Assembly: GCA_002422265.1 (NCBI GenBank)
Contig: DIUB01000105.1
Span: 1 to 13,882 of the forward strand
Direction: 5' to 3'
DNA length: 13,882 bases
From: Geobacter sp. UBA6169
GTDB taxonomy: Bacteria; Desulfobacterota; Desulfuromonadia; Geobacterales; Pseudopelobacteraceae
Shown here: piece by piece, positions 1 through 7,207 of the stretch
Layout of the letters: each line of letters opens with the position of its first letter
How positions within the stretch are numbered: position 1 is the first letter of the stretch
The notes under the pieces: model-generated
The model's database searches: none
What the model saw: only the letters and a program-made list of their open reading frames with translations
Told to the model about the DNA's origin: nothing
Position numbers and translations under genes: made by a program

Positions 1-121
1 ATCTTCAGAAACATTCCCTCTCCCTGAGGGAGAGGGCCAGGGTGAGGGGGAAGAGGCTCATTTCAAGACGCTGCTGCCCCCTCAACCGGCCTTCGGCCAC
101 CTTCTCCCTCATGGAGAAGGG
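1..121. repeat. Cluster of palindromic stem-loops at the left edge
   Basis: Three palindromes lie in the first 121 bases. CCCTCTCCCT (16-25) mirrors AGGGAGAGGG (27-36) around one central base. CCTTCTCC (100-107) pairs with GGAGAAGG (113-120). GGCC (88-91) pairs with GGCC (95-98) over a TTC loop. The stretch 40-50 also pairs with 77-87 with one mismatch, so the whole segment can fold back. Purine/pyrimidine-rich hairpins of this kind are common intergenic repeats in many proteobacterial genomes. No T-tract follows any stem, so a classical terminator is not supported. Whether it is mobile or merely structural cannot be told from one copy. Confidence 0.6.
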
Positions 122-338
122 AAATTCTGAATCTCGGTACTAGTCAGGTTGAGTTTTGGGTCTTTGAAATAATCAAGGCACTGGCCTCCACCAGAAGCGG
201 CATATTTGCAGCTGGTGCTGCTGTTGCAGCGGCAGCCACAACAGGATGTAATAAATGCCGGCAGTTGACGTGCAGTATGTCTCACGGTAATGTCAGGCAG
301 TAAAACGGTCTGGCGAGGCTCGCTGACATGGAGGGTTT
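122..338. other. Upstream region of the CNNM/CorC gene, no confident gene
   Basis: This stretch separates the edge palindromes from the GTG start at 339. A weak sigma70-like candidate on the plus strand is TTGACG (265-270) followed after 17 bases by TAATGT (288-293); the -35 matches five of six consensus bases, the -10 only three. A short cysteine-rich reading frame lies on the minus strand (109-285) and is treated as a finding, because it lacks a convincing ribosome binding site. Otherwise nothing recognisable is seen. Confidence 0.4.
330..335 (+). promoter_or_regulatory. Ribosome binding site of the CNNM/CorC gene
   Basis: GGAGGG lies three bases before the GTG at 339. The spacing is short, but this is the only purine-rich site near the N-terminus, and the GTG directly begins the conserved membrane domain. 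An ATG at 328 is in another frame. Confidence 0.5.
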
Positions 339-1640
339 GTGGACACAATAGCACTTGAACTTGTTGTTATCTTTCTCCTGATTCTTGCAAACGGTTTTTT
401 TGCCGGGTCAGAGCTTGCCATTATTTCAGCAAAAAAGAGCACCATTGCCAAGTTGGTTGAGCAAGGTAATTCAAGTGCCATGATGGTAGCCAGGCTTCAA
501 GGCGATCCCCATCGTTTTCTTGCCACCGTACAGATCGGGGTAACGGTGGTTGGTTCACTGGCATCGGCTGTGGGTGGTGCAACAGCGGTTGAATATCTGA
601 AACCGGTCCTTGCCGCTGCTCCCTATGAATTCATACAACAGGCAGCAGAACCGATCTCGATCGGCCTGGTGGTTATGCTGGTTTCATACTTTTCACTGAT
701 CCTGGGTGAGCTTGCTCCCAAAACAATCGGACTTCAATACGCAGACCGTATGTCGCTCGTTGTGGCAAAGCCGGTCAATGCGCTTGCAACGATAGCCGGT
801 ATTGCGGTTAAAATCCTTACGCTATCCAACAGAGCTGTTCTTGCTCTGTTTGGTGTTAAACCCGCTTCAGGGCAGGATTTTGTTACCAGAGAAGAGGTAC
901 TGCACACCCTTGCCGAGGGCGGTGAAACCGGTGCCTTAAGTGAGCTTGAGCACAAGGTAATCGAAAACATGCTGGACTTCAGCCAAACGCTGGTTAGTGA
1001 AGTCATGGTGCCGCGCACCAGAATGGTTACTCTTGATGCCGCATTATCCCGAGATGCAATGATGCAGGTTGTGCGCGACAACATGTACACCCGCTATCCT
1101 GTCTACCGTAATGATCGGGATAATATCATTGGCTTCATTCACAGCAAGGATTTGTACCTGCATCCCCGCAGCTTGGAACCGGAGTTTTCTCTTGATGCCC
1201 TGATCCGTCCGCCGGTCTATGTGCCGGAAAGCAAGCGGGCCAGTGAATTGCTGCGAGAAATGCAACGCAAGCGGGTGCATATGGCATTTATTGTTGATGA
1301 GTATGGCGGTATCAGCGGTTTGATAACAACAGAAGACCTGCTGGAGGAACTGGTGGGGGAGATTGAGGATGAACACGATGCCGGGGAACCGCACCAGTCG
1401 GAACGGCGTCAAGACGGGAGTCTGGTGGTTGATGGTATTATTTCGCTGAATGATCTGGAGGGTATTCTTGATGTTGAATTGCCTGACGATCTGCATTACG
1501 ACACACTTGCCGGTTTGATTTTGTCGAAATTGGGGAGGTTTCCCGAGCAAGGAGAAAAAATCAGCTGGGGAGATTACCAGTTTGTGTGTGAAGAAGTTTC
1601 ACCTACATCAATTGTCAAGGTTCAGATTCTCAAATCCTGA
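339..1640 (+). CDS. CNNM/CorC-family membrane protein (DUF21-CBS-CorC_HlyC), often annotated hemolysin family protein
   Basis: The 433-residue product has the full architecture of the family. An N-terminal CNNM/DUF21 membrane domain (about residues 4-180) holds the conserved FFAGSELA segment near 20-27, hydrophobic segments near 62-80 and 106-124, and the LGELAPKTIGL signature near 122-132. Two CBS domains follow (about 205-340), with the MVPRTRM motif near 223-229 and FIVDEYGG near 317-324. A C-terminal CorC/HlyC domain (about 355-430) includes DGIISLNDL and the YDTLAGLIL stretch. Relatives take part in Mg2+ or Co2+ efflux or resistance and in membrane ion homeostasis; the hemolysin name is historical. 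The CBS pair probably binds an adenine nucleotide, which is inference from the family. The gene is a single transcription unit converging on the hemerythrin gene, with no operon partner visible. The length is typical and no key segment is missing. The start is GTG. Confidence 0.93.
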   Translation: MDTIALELVVIFLLILANGFFAGSELAIISAKKSTIAKLVEQGNSSAMMVARLQGDPHRFLATVQIGVTVVGSLASAVGGATAVEYLKPVLAAAPYEFIQQAAEPISIGLVVMLVSYFSLILGELAPKTIGLQYADRMSLVVAKPVNALATIAGIAVKILTLSNRAVLALFGVKPASGQDFVTREEVLHTLAEGGETGALSELEHKVIENMLDFSQTLVSEVMVPRTRMVTLDAALSRDAMMQVVRDNMYTRYPVYRNDRDNIIGFIHSKDLYLHPRSLEPEFSLDALIRPPVYVPESKRASELLREMQRKRVHMAFIVDEYGGISGLITTEDLLEELVGEIEDEHDAGEPHQSERRQDGSLVVDGIISLNDLEGILDVELPDDLHYDTLAGLILSKLGRFPEQGEKISWGDYQFVCEEVSPTSIVKVQILKS

Positions 1641-1779
1641 GATAAATTTGACAGTTTCAAGTTAATCCGCCAGCGGCCTGTTCAGTTGTTTAGACCTGCT
1701 TGCTGACATCGTTGGCAAGCTTCAGCAGTGTATTGGCAGGTAAAACAGACAGCACTTTAATCATGGCTGCTTCCGTTCC
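1641..1779. other. Convergent intergenic region between CorC-like and hemerythrin genes
   Basis: Two genes end toward each other here. A small CCGC-CA-GCGG hairpin lies near 1667-1676 without a T-tract. GCTTGC and GCAAGC form a six-base stem near 1698-1720. No strong intrinsic terminator is seen for either gene. A 24-codon minus-strand frame (1690-1764) is discussed as a finding. Confidence 0.4.
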
Positions 1780-2178
1780 TTAGAAAAGTCCTCTGCGGTT
1801 TAAAAACGGCCCGTACATGGTGTCAGCGTTCTTGGTGTGGTTCACCAGCCAGTCCAGCAAAAATTGCATTATGATACTGCCGTGGGCCTGCTCCGGGTCA
1901 TGGCGCAGCTGTTCCAGTCTGGTCATGATCTGCTGATGAGCCAGGCGATGCTGTTCAAGATCAGGATAATCATGGTGTGCCAGCAGCTCTTCTTCAGCTT
2001 TAAAATGGTGTTCAGCAAAAACTGCAAGCTCCTGCAGTATCCTCTGGACCGTCTGGAGGTCAAAGCCTGCTTTGATGGCATCATGCAGCTGATTGGTAAT
2101 GGTGACCAGTTGCAGATGATCATCATCAAACCGCTGTACGCCGGTCTTTAATAAACTATTGTGGTGTATCAGTCCCAT
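1780..2178 (-). CDS. Bacteriohemerythrin (single-domain diiron O2-binding protein)
   Basis: This 132-residue protein matches the usual length of bacterial single-domain hemerythrins. All seven expected iron ligands are present in the right spacing: H21 (in DDDHLQL), H58 and E62 (in HHFKAEEE), H77 and H81 (HRLAH), and H114 and D119 (HTKNAD). Such proteins bind O2 reversibly at a mu-oxo/carboxylate-bridged diiron site in the cytoplasm and are proposed to deliver, store or sense O2. The ATG at 2178 has a GGAG five bases upstream and lies 23 bases inside the end of the preceding GGDEF/EAL gene, so it is probably translated by coupling as the last gene of that operon. There is no signal peptide and no fused output domain. 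A link to the c-di-GMP protein through O2, NO or iron is inferred from position only. Confidence 0.92.
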   Translation of the reverse strand: MGLIHHNSLLKTGVQRFDDDHLQLVTITNQLHDAIKAGFDLQTVQRILQELAVFAEHHFKAEEELLAHHDYPDLEQHRLAHQQIMTRLEQLRHDPEQAHGSIIMQFLLDWLVNHTKNADTMYGPFLNRRGLF

Positions 2179-4282
2179 ACATGCTCCAGCTCTTGTGCAG
2201 CATATCCGTCATGACACTGCTGTCAACCGGTTTACCGGTCAAATAACCCTGAATGATTGTGCATCCGCATTTTATTAATGAGGCCAGCTGTTCTTCTGTC
2301 TCAACCCCCTCAGCTACTACTTGAAGTTTAAGACTGTTACCCATTGCAATAATTGCAACTACAATGGCCATGTCATTGTCACTGCGGTGCATATTCCAGA
2401 CAAAGGAACGATCAATCTTCAGGGCGCTGATCGGAAAGCGGTGCAGATAGGAAAGTGACGAGTAGCCGGTGCCGAAATCATCAATTGATATCTTGACCCC
2501 CAGCTTTTTCAACTCCCGGAGGGTTTCTTCCGCCTGCTTGTCATATTCAATCAGCATGGACTCGGTCAGTTCAAGCTCCAGCAGCCCGGGCGGCAACCCG
2601 GTTAGTTCGAGCGTTTCCCTGATCTGGGACTGGAGGTTGTTACGTTTGAGACTGCAGGCGGAGAGATTGACCGCAACACTGATCATGCCGTAACCGGCAT
2701 CATGCCATTGTTTTGCCTGGATGCACGCGGTCTTCAGAACCCAGTCGGTAATAGCAACAATAGAGCCGGACTCTTCAGCCATCGGAATAAACTTGACTGG
2801 CGGGATCAGTCCCCGTTCCGGGTGGTGCCAGCGCAGCAGTGCCTCAACCCCGACCAGACAGCCGGTGACGGCATCAAACTTCGGCTGGTACTGCAGATAC
2901 AGCTGCTGCAGCTCAAGGGCCTTGTGCAGATCGGCCAGCAACACAACCCGGTCACTGGATTGCTGTTTCATCTCACGGTTGTAGAGCCGGTAGGTGTTTT
3001 TGCCGTCAGCCTTGGCATGGTACATGGCGATATCGGCATGCATCAGCAGATCGTCCATGGTCCCGGCATCAGCGGGAAAGAGCGCAATGCCGATACTGCA
3101 GGTAACATAGACCTGCTGCCCCTCAAGATCATAAGGTATTTCAAACAGATCAAGCAGTTTTTCAGCAACAAGGCAAGCATTATCGGCATGCATGATATTC
3201 TGGGTAAAAATGGTGAATTCATCACCCCCCAGCCGGGCAATGGTATCACAATCACGCAGTACCAGGCTCATCCGGTCGGCAACCTGCTGCAGCAGCAGGT
3301 CGCCGATGCGGTGTCCCAGGGTGTCATTAATATCCTTGAACCGGTCCAGATCAAGAAACATCACGGCAATGACCTGATCAGTCCGCAACGCAAGGTTCAT
3401 GGCCTGCAGCAACCGGTCATGAAACAGCACCCGGTTCGGTAGACGGGTCAAGGTATCAAAATGGGCCAGCTGCTGCAGATGCTCCTGACGCTGGCACAAC
3501 ACCAGATCGCGTTCTTCAATTTCCTGCAGCATTTCATTGAAACCGTCATACAGTGTGCCGATCTCGTCGTTGCCGGTTTTTGTCACCCGCAACGAAAAGT
3601 CCTTGTTTTCCGACACCATGCGCATGGTGTCGGACAAGTGCATGATCGGTTCCGAGATGATCCCCTGCAGCCGGATTGAAAGCAGGTAGGCTCCCAGAGC
3701 GGCAAACAGCAGAATCAGTGCTGAAGCAAGCAGGGTGCCGAGCAGGCGTGCGCGCAGTTCCCGCATGTCTGCAAACAGCACCACGGTGCCGATCTCCTGA
3801 CCATCAAGACGGATCGGCGTTACCAGGCTCACCTGGTCGTTTAATTGCAGAAAACGGTTGCTGTTAAGTTTCAGCTGTTCCAGCACGGATCTGCAGCTGT
3901 CTGCAGAAGGGGCTGCTCCCAGTTGTTCAAAGGGGAGTTTGTCGGTCTGTACCTTGGAAGCAATATAGCGGGTAAAGATGGTTGCATCAGGTCTCAGGAT
4001 GTAGGCTGCCAGGATGTCTGATTTGACCGACAGGGAGTTCATCGTCTCCAGAGCAGACTGGGGGTCATTGAAGGTGAGGGAGGCTGTTATGTTTTTACTG
4101 AGGATATCAGCCAGTGAAGTCAGGTTTCTGCGCTGCTCCCGGATCAGTGACGCGGATTCCTTGACAACAAAGACCGCAGTGGTGGCCACAAGGATCAAAC
4201 CGCAGGTGGCCATCAACAGCAGCATCAGCTTGCGGCGGATAGAGACATGCTTCAGGTATGTCGGCAGCAGCAGTCGGTTCAA
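2156..4282 (-). CDS. Membrane CHASE8-like/HAMP/GGDEF/EAL protein (YfiN-like diguanylate cyclase/phosphodiesterase)
   Basis: The 708-residue protein starts with a membrane helix (about 16-40). A periplasmic sensor of about 140 residues resembles the CHASE8 domain of YfiN/TpbB proteins, and a second helix follows (about 178-202). Next come a HAMP linker (about 203-258), a GGDEF domain (about 270-430) and an EAL domain (about 445-695). The cyclase site GGDEF is at 352-356, with an intact product-inhibition I-site R343-D346 five residues before it. The phosphodiesterase keeps EALLRW (480-485), N539, the ELTES motif near 571-575, DDFGTG (601-606), K622, AEGVE near 657-661 and QGY near 678-680. Both activities are therefore possible on sequence grounds. 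Translation starts at TTG, sharing TTGA with the stop of the YfiR-like gene; AGGA sits about eight bases upstream. YfiN proper lacks an EAL domain, so this is a fused variant. The adjacent YfiR-like protein probably binds its periplasmic part. Confidence 0.92.
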   Translation of the reverse strand: MNRLLLPTYLKHVSIRRKLMLLLMATCGLILVATTAVFVVKESASLIREQRRNLTSLADILSKNITASLTFNDPQSALETMNSLSVKSDILAAYILRPDATIFTRYIASKVQTDKLPFEQLGAAPSADSCRSVLEQLKLNSNRFLQLNDQVSLVTPIRLDGQEIGTVVLFADMRELRARLLGTLLASALILLFAALGAYLLSIRLQGIISEPIMHLSDTMRMVSENKDFSLRVTKTGNDEIGTLYDGFNEMLQEIEERDLVLCQRQEHLQQLAHFDTLTRLPNRVLFHDRLLQAMNLALRTDQVIAVMFLDLDRFKDINDTLGHRIGDLLLQQVADRMSLVLRDCDTIARLGGDEFTIFTQNIMHADNACLVAEKLLDLFEIPYDLEGQQVYVTCSIGIALFPADAGTMDDLLMHADIAMYHAKADGKNTYRLYNREMKQQSSDRVVLLADLHKALELQQLYLQYQPKFDAVTGCLVGVEALLRWHHPERGLIPPVKFIPMAEESGSIVAITDWVLKTACIQAKQWHDAGYGMISVAVNLSACSLKRNNLQSQIRETLELTGLPPGLLELELTESMLIEYDKQAEETLRELKKLGVKISIDDFGTGYSSLSYLHRFPISALKIDRSFVWNMHRSDNDMAIVVAIIAMGNSLKLQVVAEGVETEEQLASLIKCGCTIIQGYLTGKPVDSSVMTDMLHKSWSMYGTDTPQ

Positions 4283-4824
4283 GGGGGTTCCTGGACGATA
4301 TGGGCAAGTTTCAGCAGCTGGGCGCTGATCCTGATCCGGTGCCTTTGGGCCGCAGTCTGATTGATCTCAAATCTGACCTTGCCACCCTGCAGCACAAACC
4401 CGACAACTCCACCGGAGCGGGCAAATCCGGCACTCTCTGCAACGGTCACCACGGCGCTGGTACGGACTTTTTCCAGCAGGTCTGCTGTGGCTGATCGATC
4501 CGGTTCAGACAGAACCAGTACCTGGCAGCCGGCAGCAGACGTTGTAACATACTGCACGGTAACGATCCTGCCCTTGAGCTGCTTTCCTCGCAACTCCTCC
4601 ACCGCCAGAGCCAGTCCGCCCTTGCCTGCTGTGCAGATCCTGAACTGGGTTGCCGCAACCGACAAGGCCTCTTCCGGCCATTCCATAAAGCGTACCATGT
4701 TGTAGATCATGGCAGCCTTGATCTGATGCTCTTCGGAAACGGCCCAGGCAGGGCAGCTGCCGGCCATCAGAACGGCAAGCACCAGGATGCTCAGAACGGT
4801 ATATGACAGACGAGGTAAGAGCAC
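4279..4824 (-). CDS. YfiR-family periplasmic protein (DUF4154), probable regulator of the adjacent GGDEF/EAL protein
   Basis: This 181-residue protein has an N-terminal hydrophobic signal sequence (about 8-23) with a likely cleavage after the A26-W27-A28 motif. The mature part carries the YfiR family hallmarks: IKAAMIYNMVRFMEWP (35-50), an FRIC strand near 61-64, ELRGKQLKGR (77-86), a second strand ending in C100, and the late KVRFEIN motif followed by an LLKLAHIV helix. In Pseudomonas, YfiR is a periplasmic inhibitor of the diguanylate cyclase YfiN. The same role here is inferred from homology and gene order. C64 and C100 fit one of the known YfiR disulfides; the second pair near the C-terminus is absent. 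The GTG start lies eight bases after the receptor stop, with AGGA at good spacing overlapping that stop. The end overlaps the next gene by four bases. Confidence 0.9.
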   Translation of the reverse strand: MLLPRLSYTVLSILVLAVLMAGSCPAWAVSEEHQIKAAMIYNMVRFMEWPEEALSVAATQFRICTAGKGGLALAVEELRGKQLKGRIVTVQYVTTSAAGCQVLVLSEPDRSATADLLEKVRTSAVVTVAESAGFARSGGVVGFVLQGGKVRFEINQTAAQRHRIRISAQLLKLAHIVQEPP

Positions 4825-4832
4825 TACGTTTC

Positions 4833-6890
4833 CTAAAATTTCAGGGTCAACTTGCCGTAAACGCCACGCGGCACCTCTGAAGCGGTGGTGTTGATAAACT
4901 CGGGTATATATTCCGGGTGACGCTGCTGGAACAGGTTCCGGCCCACCAGTGACAATTCCAGGGTCTTGACCGGTTTCCAGGCGAGCCGGGCATCCATGGT
5001 GACATAACCGGGAATACTGACGGTATCAATATTCGCCACCCGGTCAACCGCCCGCAGCCAGAAATCGAGCTCAAGCTGTTTGCCAAGATCAAAACCGGAA
5101 CGAAGCGAGCCTTGGTGTCGCGGTGATCCTGCAGCAGCATTACGGCGGTTAATCTCATCACTGCTGCCGTTATCAAGGTGCATGATGGCGCAGAGGTAGC
5201 TGTAGGCAGCCTGCAGCCGCCACCAGTCGGTGGGGCGCCAGGTGGCTGAGAGTTCAGCGCCATAGGTGTGTCCGTGCATATCGTTGGAGAGCGGGTAGCG
5301 CAGCACGGCATTGGTTGTCTCATTGCCCTGTACACCTTCCTGCCGCACGCGCAGATGTTCGTACTGGTTGAAAAACAGAGTCAGATCAATGGTCAGATCC
5401 TGCCTCAGCTGCGAACGATAGCCCAGTTCATATGCTATGACGGTTTCTGATCTGAACGCTGAGGTGCCGTCGATCTCAAGTCGTAACGGCACCGGAAGTC
5501 CGGTCTCGGCAGGTGACAGGGTCTTGAAGCGGTAGCGGATATCCTGATCACCACGGGACGGCGTCCGCACGGCACGGGAAATTGATCCCCAGAAGGAGTG
5601 CCGGGGGGAGGGGGTCCAGATCAGCCTGCCGTTGGGTTGCACCTCAAAACCGGTAAAATCGTTATGTTCAAGCCGTGCCCCGAGGATCAGGGACAGTGTG
5701 TCAGGTATCAGGCTGATCTCATCCTGGAGAAAGGCGCTGAACAGGTTGATTCCCTGATCAGTGGTGTTCAAGGAGATAAAACGGGTCTGCCCGGTATGAT
5801 CATGGCTGTAACGGTAACCAAGTCCCCAGATCAGTGCCTGTCGATTCCCCAGGGAAAAGCGGTGCTGAAAATCCAGATCAACCGTATTACGGGTTTCATC
5901 CAGTATGGTCTTGCTGCTCCGATAATGATCGTAGTAGATCTGCAGCGACAGGCTGTCGGTTCCTGAAAGGTTGCGCTGCCAGCGGGTTAGCAGATTACCC
6001 CCCTCTGTGCGTGCTGTGCTGTCTTGTGACCAGGAGTAGCGGGGGTCAGTCAGGGTCGGCAGTTGATACAGGGTATAGTTTTCATCAAACGAACCGGAGA
6101 AAACGTCGCCCTGCACAGTCAGGCTGTCGCGGGCGCTGAGACGGCTGTCCATCCTGAACCCGAACGACCCGGATTGCCAGGCATCATGGTTGTTGGAACC
6201 GTTGGGCAGCTCCCCTGCAGCACGGTTGGCATACTGGGCATACAATCGCAGATCACTCGTGCTGCCCAGCTTAAAACCATATCTCAGGCTGCCGAAGCCC
6301 TGTTCCTGGCTGCCGCCGCCTGCGGTGAGCAGGCCCCCTTGGGTCTCGGCAGCCGAACGGGTGATGATGTTGATCACCCCGTTGACCGCATTGGCGCCCC
6401 ACATGGCTGCGCCAGGTCCGCGAATCACCTCAATCCGTTCAATATCGTCCAGTGGTGTGTCGTGTTGTTCCCAATAAACACCTGAAAAAAGAGGGGTGTA
6501 AATACTTCTCCCATCCTTCAGAACCAGCAGCTTGTTGGCAAATCGGCCGTTAAATCCTCTGATCGAAACCGCCCATTTATTAGCGTCAATCCGGGCTACC
6601 TGCACACCGGGCACCATCCGCAGCAGATCAGGTATGGTGGTTGCACCACTGCGCCGGATATCCTCCTGGCTTATCACAAAGGCGGCGGCAGCAGCGTTGG
6701 CCATTTTTTGAGGCCTGCGGGAGACCGAGGTAACCTCGATATCCATCAGGACCTCCAGGGAGAGTTCAGTCAGGTCTTGAGGTGCCACGGAGGCGTGCAG
6801 CGGCAGGGCAGGGGAAACAACAGCGTACAGGGGTGCCAGTAAAGCAGCTACTACTGAAGAACCTGCTCTGCAGAATCGCTGTAGTGCCAT
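4833..6890 (-). CDS. TonB-dependent outer-membrane receptor
   Basis: The product, about 685 residues, begins with a signal sequence (roughly the first 35 residues). A short spacer with EVTSVSRR, a possible TonB box, leads into a plug domain (about 65-180) with typical signatures: IPDLLRMVPGVQV, SIRGFNGRFANKLLVLKDGR, IERIEVIRGPGAAMWGANA and VNGVINIITR. The rest is a 22-strand-type beta barrel ending in YGKLTLKF, an aromatic C-terminal residue as needed for outer-membrane assembly. Such receptors import scarce ligands (siderophores, cobalamin, metals, sugars) with energy from TonB-ExbBD, which is not encoded here. The substrate cannot be named. The ATG at 6890 is preferred over the ATG at 6896 because GGGG lies seven bases before it but only one base before 6896. 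It is the first gene of the operon with YfiR and GGDEF/EAL, so ligand occupancy may feed c-di-GMP signalling. Confidence 0.93.
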   Translation of the reverse strand: MALQRFCRAGSSVVAALLAPLYAVVSPALPLHASVAPQDLTELSLEVLMDIEVTSVSRRPQKMANAAAAAFVISQEDIRRSGATTIPDLLRMVPGVQVARIDANKWAVSIRGFNGRFANKLLVLKDGRSIYTPLFSGVYWEQHDTPLDDIERIEVIRGPGAAMWGANAVNGVINIITRSAAETQGGLLTAGGGSQEQGFGSLRYGFKLGSTSDLRLYAQYANRAAGELPNGSNNHDAWQSGSFGFRMDSRLSARDSLTVQGDVFSGSFDENYTLYQLPTLTDPRYSWSQDSTARTEGGNLLTRWQRNLSGTDSLSLQIYYDHYRSSKTILDETRNTVDLDFQHRFSLGNRQALIWGLGYRYSHDHTGQTRFISLNTTDQGINLFSAFLQDEISLIPDTLSLILGARLEHNDFTGFEVQPNGRLIWTPSPRHSFWGSISRAVRTPSRGDQDIRYRFKTLSPAETGLPVPLRLEIDGTSAFRSETVIAYELGYRSQLRQDLTIDLTLFFNQYEHLRVRQEGVQGNETTNAVLRYPLSNDMHGHTYGAELSATWRPTDWWRLQAAYSYLCAIMHLDNGSSDEINRRNAAAGSPRHQGSLRSGFDLGKQLELDFWLRAVDRVANIDTVSIPGYVTMDARLAWKPVKTLELSLVGRNLFQQRHPEYIPEFINTTASEVPRGVYGKLTLKF

Positions 6891-6953
6891 CTCCATACCC
6901 CTTTTCGGTAGGATATTTTCTTAAAAAATAATATGTAGAGCGCGTAGAAGTAG

Positions 6954-6982
6954 TGTGTACATCAAAAACAGTGCAATGACAA
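6954..6982 (-). promoter_or_regulatory. Candidate sigma70-like promoter for the TonB receptor operon
   Basis: Read on the minus strand, TTGTCA (6982-6977) is followed after 17 bases by TACACA (6959-6954). The -35 matches five of six consensus bases, while the -10 is poor. It lies about 65 bases before the receptor start. A purely visual call. Confidence 0.3.
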
Positions 6983-7047
6983 GACTATGCTTATATCTGC
7001 GGCAGAAGTATAAACCCGGATATTCCATTAGGCGGCGCAGAGCGCCT

Positions 7048-7170
7048 GCACGAGCCCTGCCGGATGCTTTCCGGCATCTTTTTGCCCGTTTTCCTCACCA
7101 ATAGCTACGGCTATTGCTTCGTCAAACGGACAAAAATCTGCTCGTAAACCATCTCGGCAGCATCTCGTGC
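7048..7170. repeat. 123-bp foldback palindrome in the divergent intergenic region
   Basis: The two halves pair almost continuously. GCACGAG (7048-7054) pairs with CTCGTGC (7164-7170), CTGCCG (7057-7062) with CGGCAG (7155-7160), and GATG (7063-7066) with CATC (7150-7153). Bases 7079-7091 pair with 7124-7136 with one mismatch. CAATAGC (7099-7105) pairs with GCTATTG (7110-7116), closing a TACG tetraloop. No target duplication was found at its edges. It could be a miniature inverted-repeat element or a regulatory RNA structure. It sits between the receptor operon and the hybrid kinase, where both transcripts or promoters could be affected. A separate small hairpin, GGCGC (7034-7038) with GCGCC (7042-7046), lies just outside. 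Confidence 0.7.
7058..7083 (+). terminator. Candidate intrinsic terminator or attenuator
   Basis: TGCCGGA (7058-7064) and TCCGGCA (7070-7076) form a perfect seven-base stem over a five-base loop, directly followed by TCTTTTT (7077-7083). This has the form of a rho-independent terminator on the plus strand. No plus-strand gene ends upstream, so it would end a short leader or an unknown RNA. Its left arm is also used in the larger foldback, so the two folds are mutually exclusive. Confidence 0.5.
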
Positions 7171-7207
7171 CCCAATGGAAAATCCGGGATAAATTTGTAC
7201 CTCAATA

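Noticed and set aside
1044..1550. Minus-strand frame of about 168 codons opposite the CBS/CorC domains
   Set aside because: It is a shadow frame of a well-supported gene, with no domain of its own.
2702..3442. Plus-strand frame of about 246 codons opposite the GGDEF/EAL gene
   Set aside because: It mirrors the coding strand of GGDEF and EAL motifs; the encoded sequence is low in structure and unlike known proteins.
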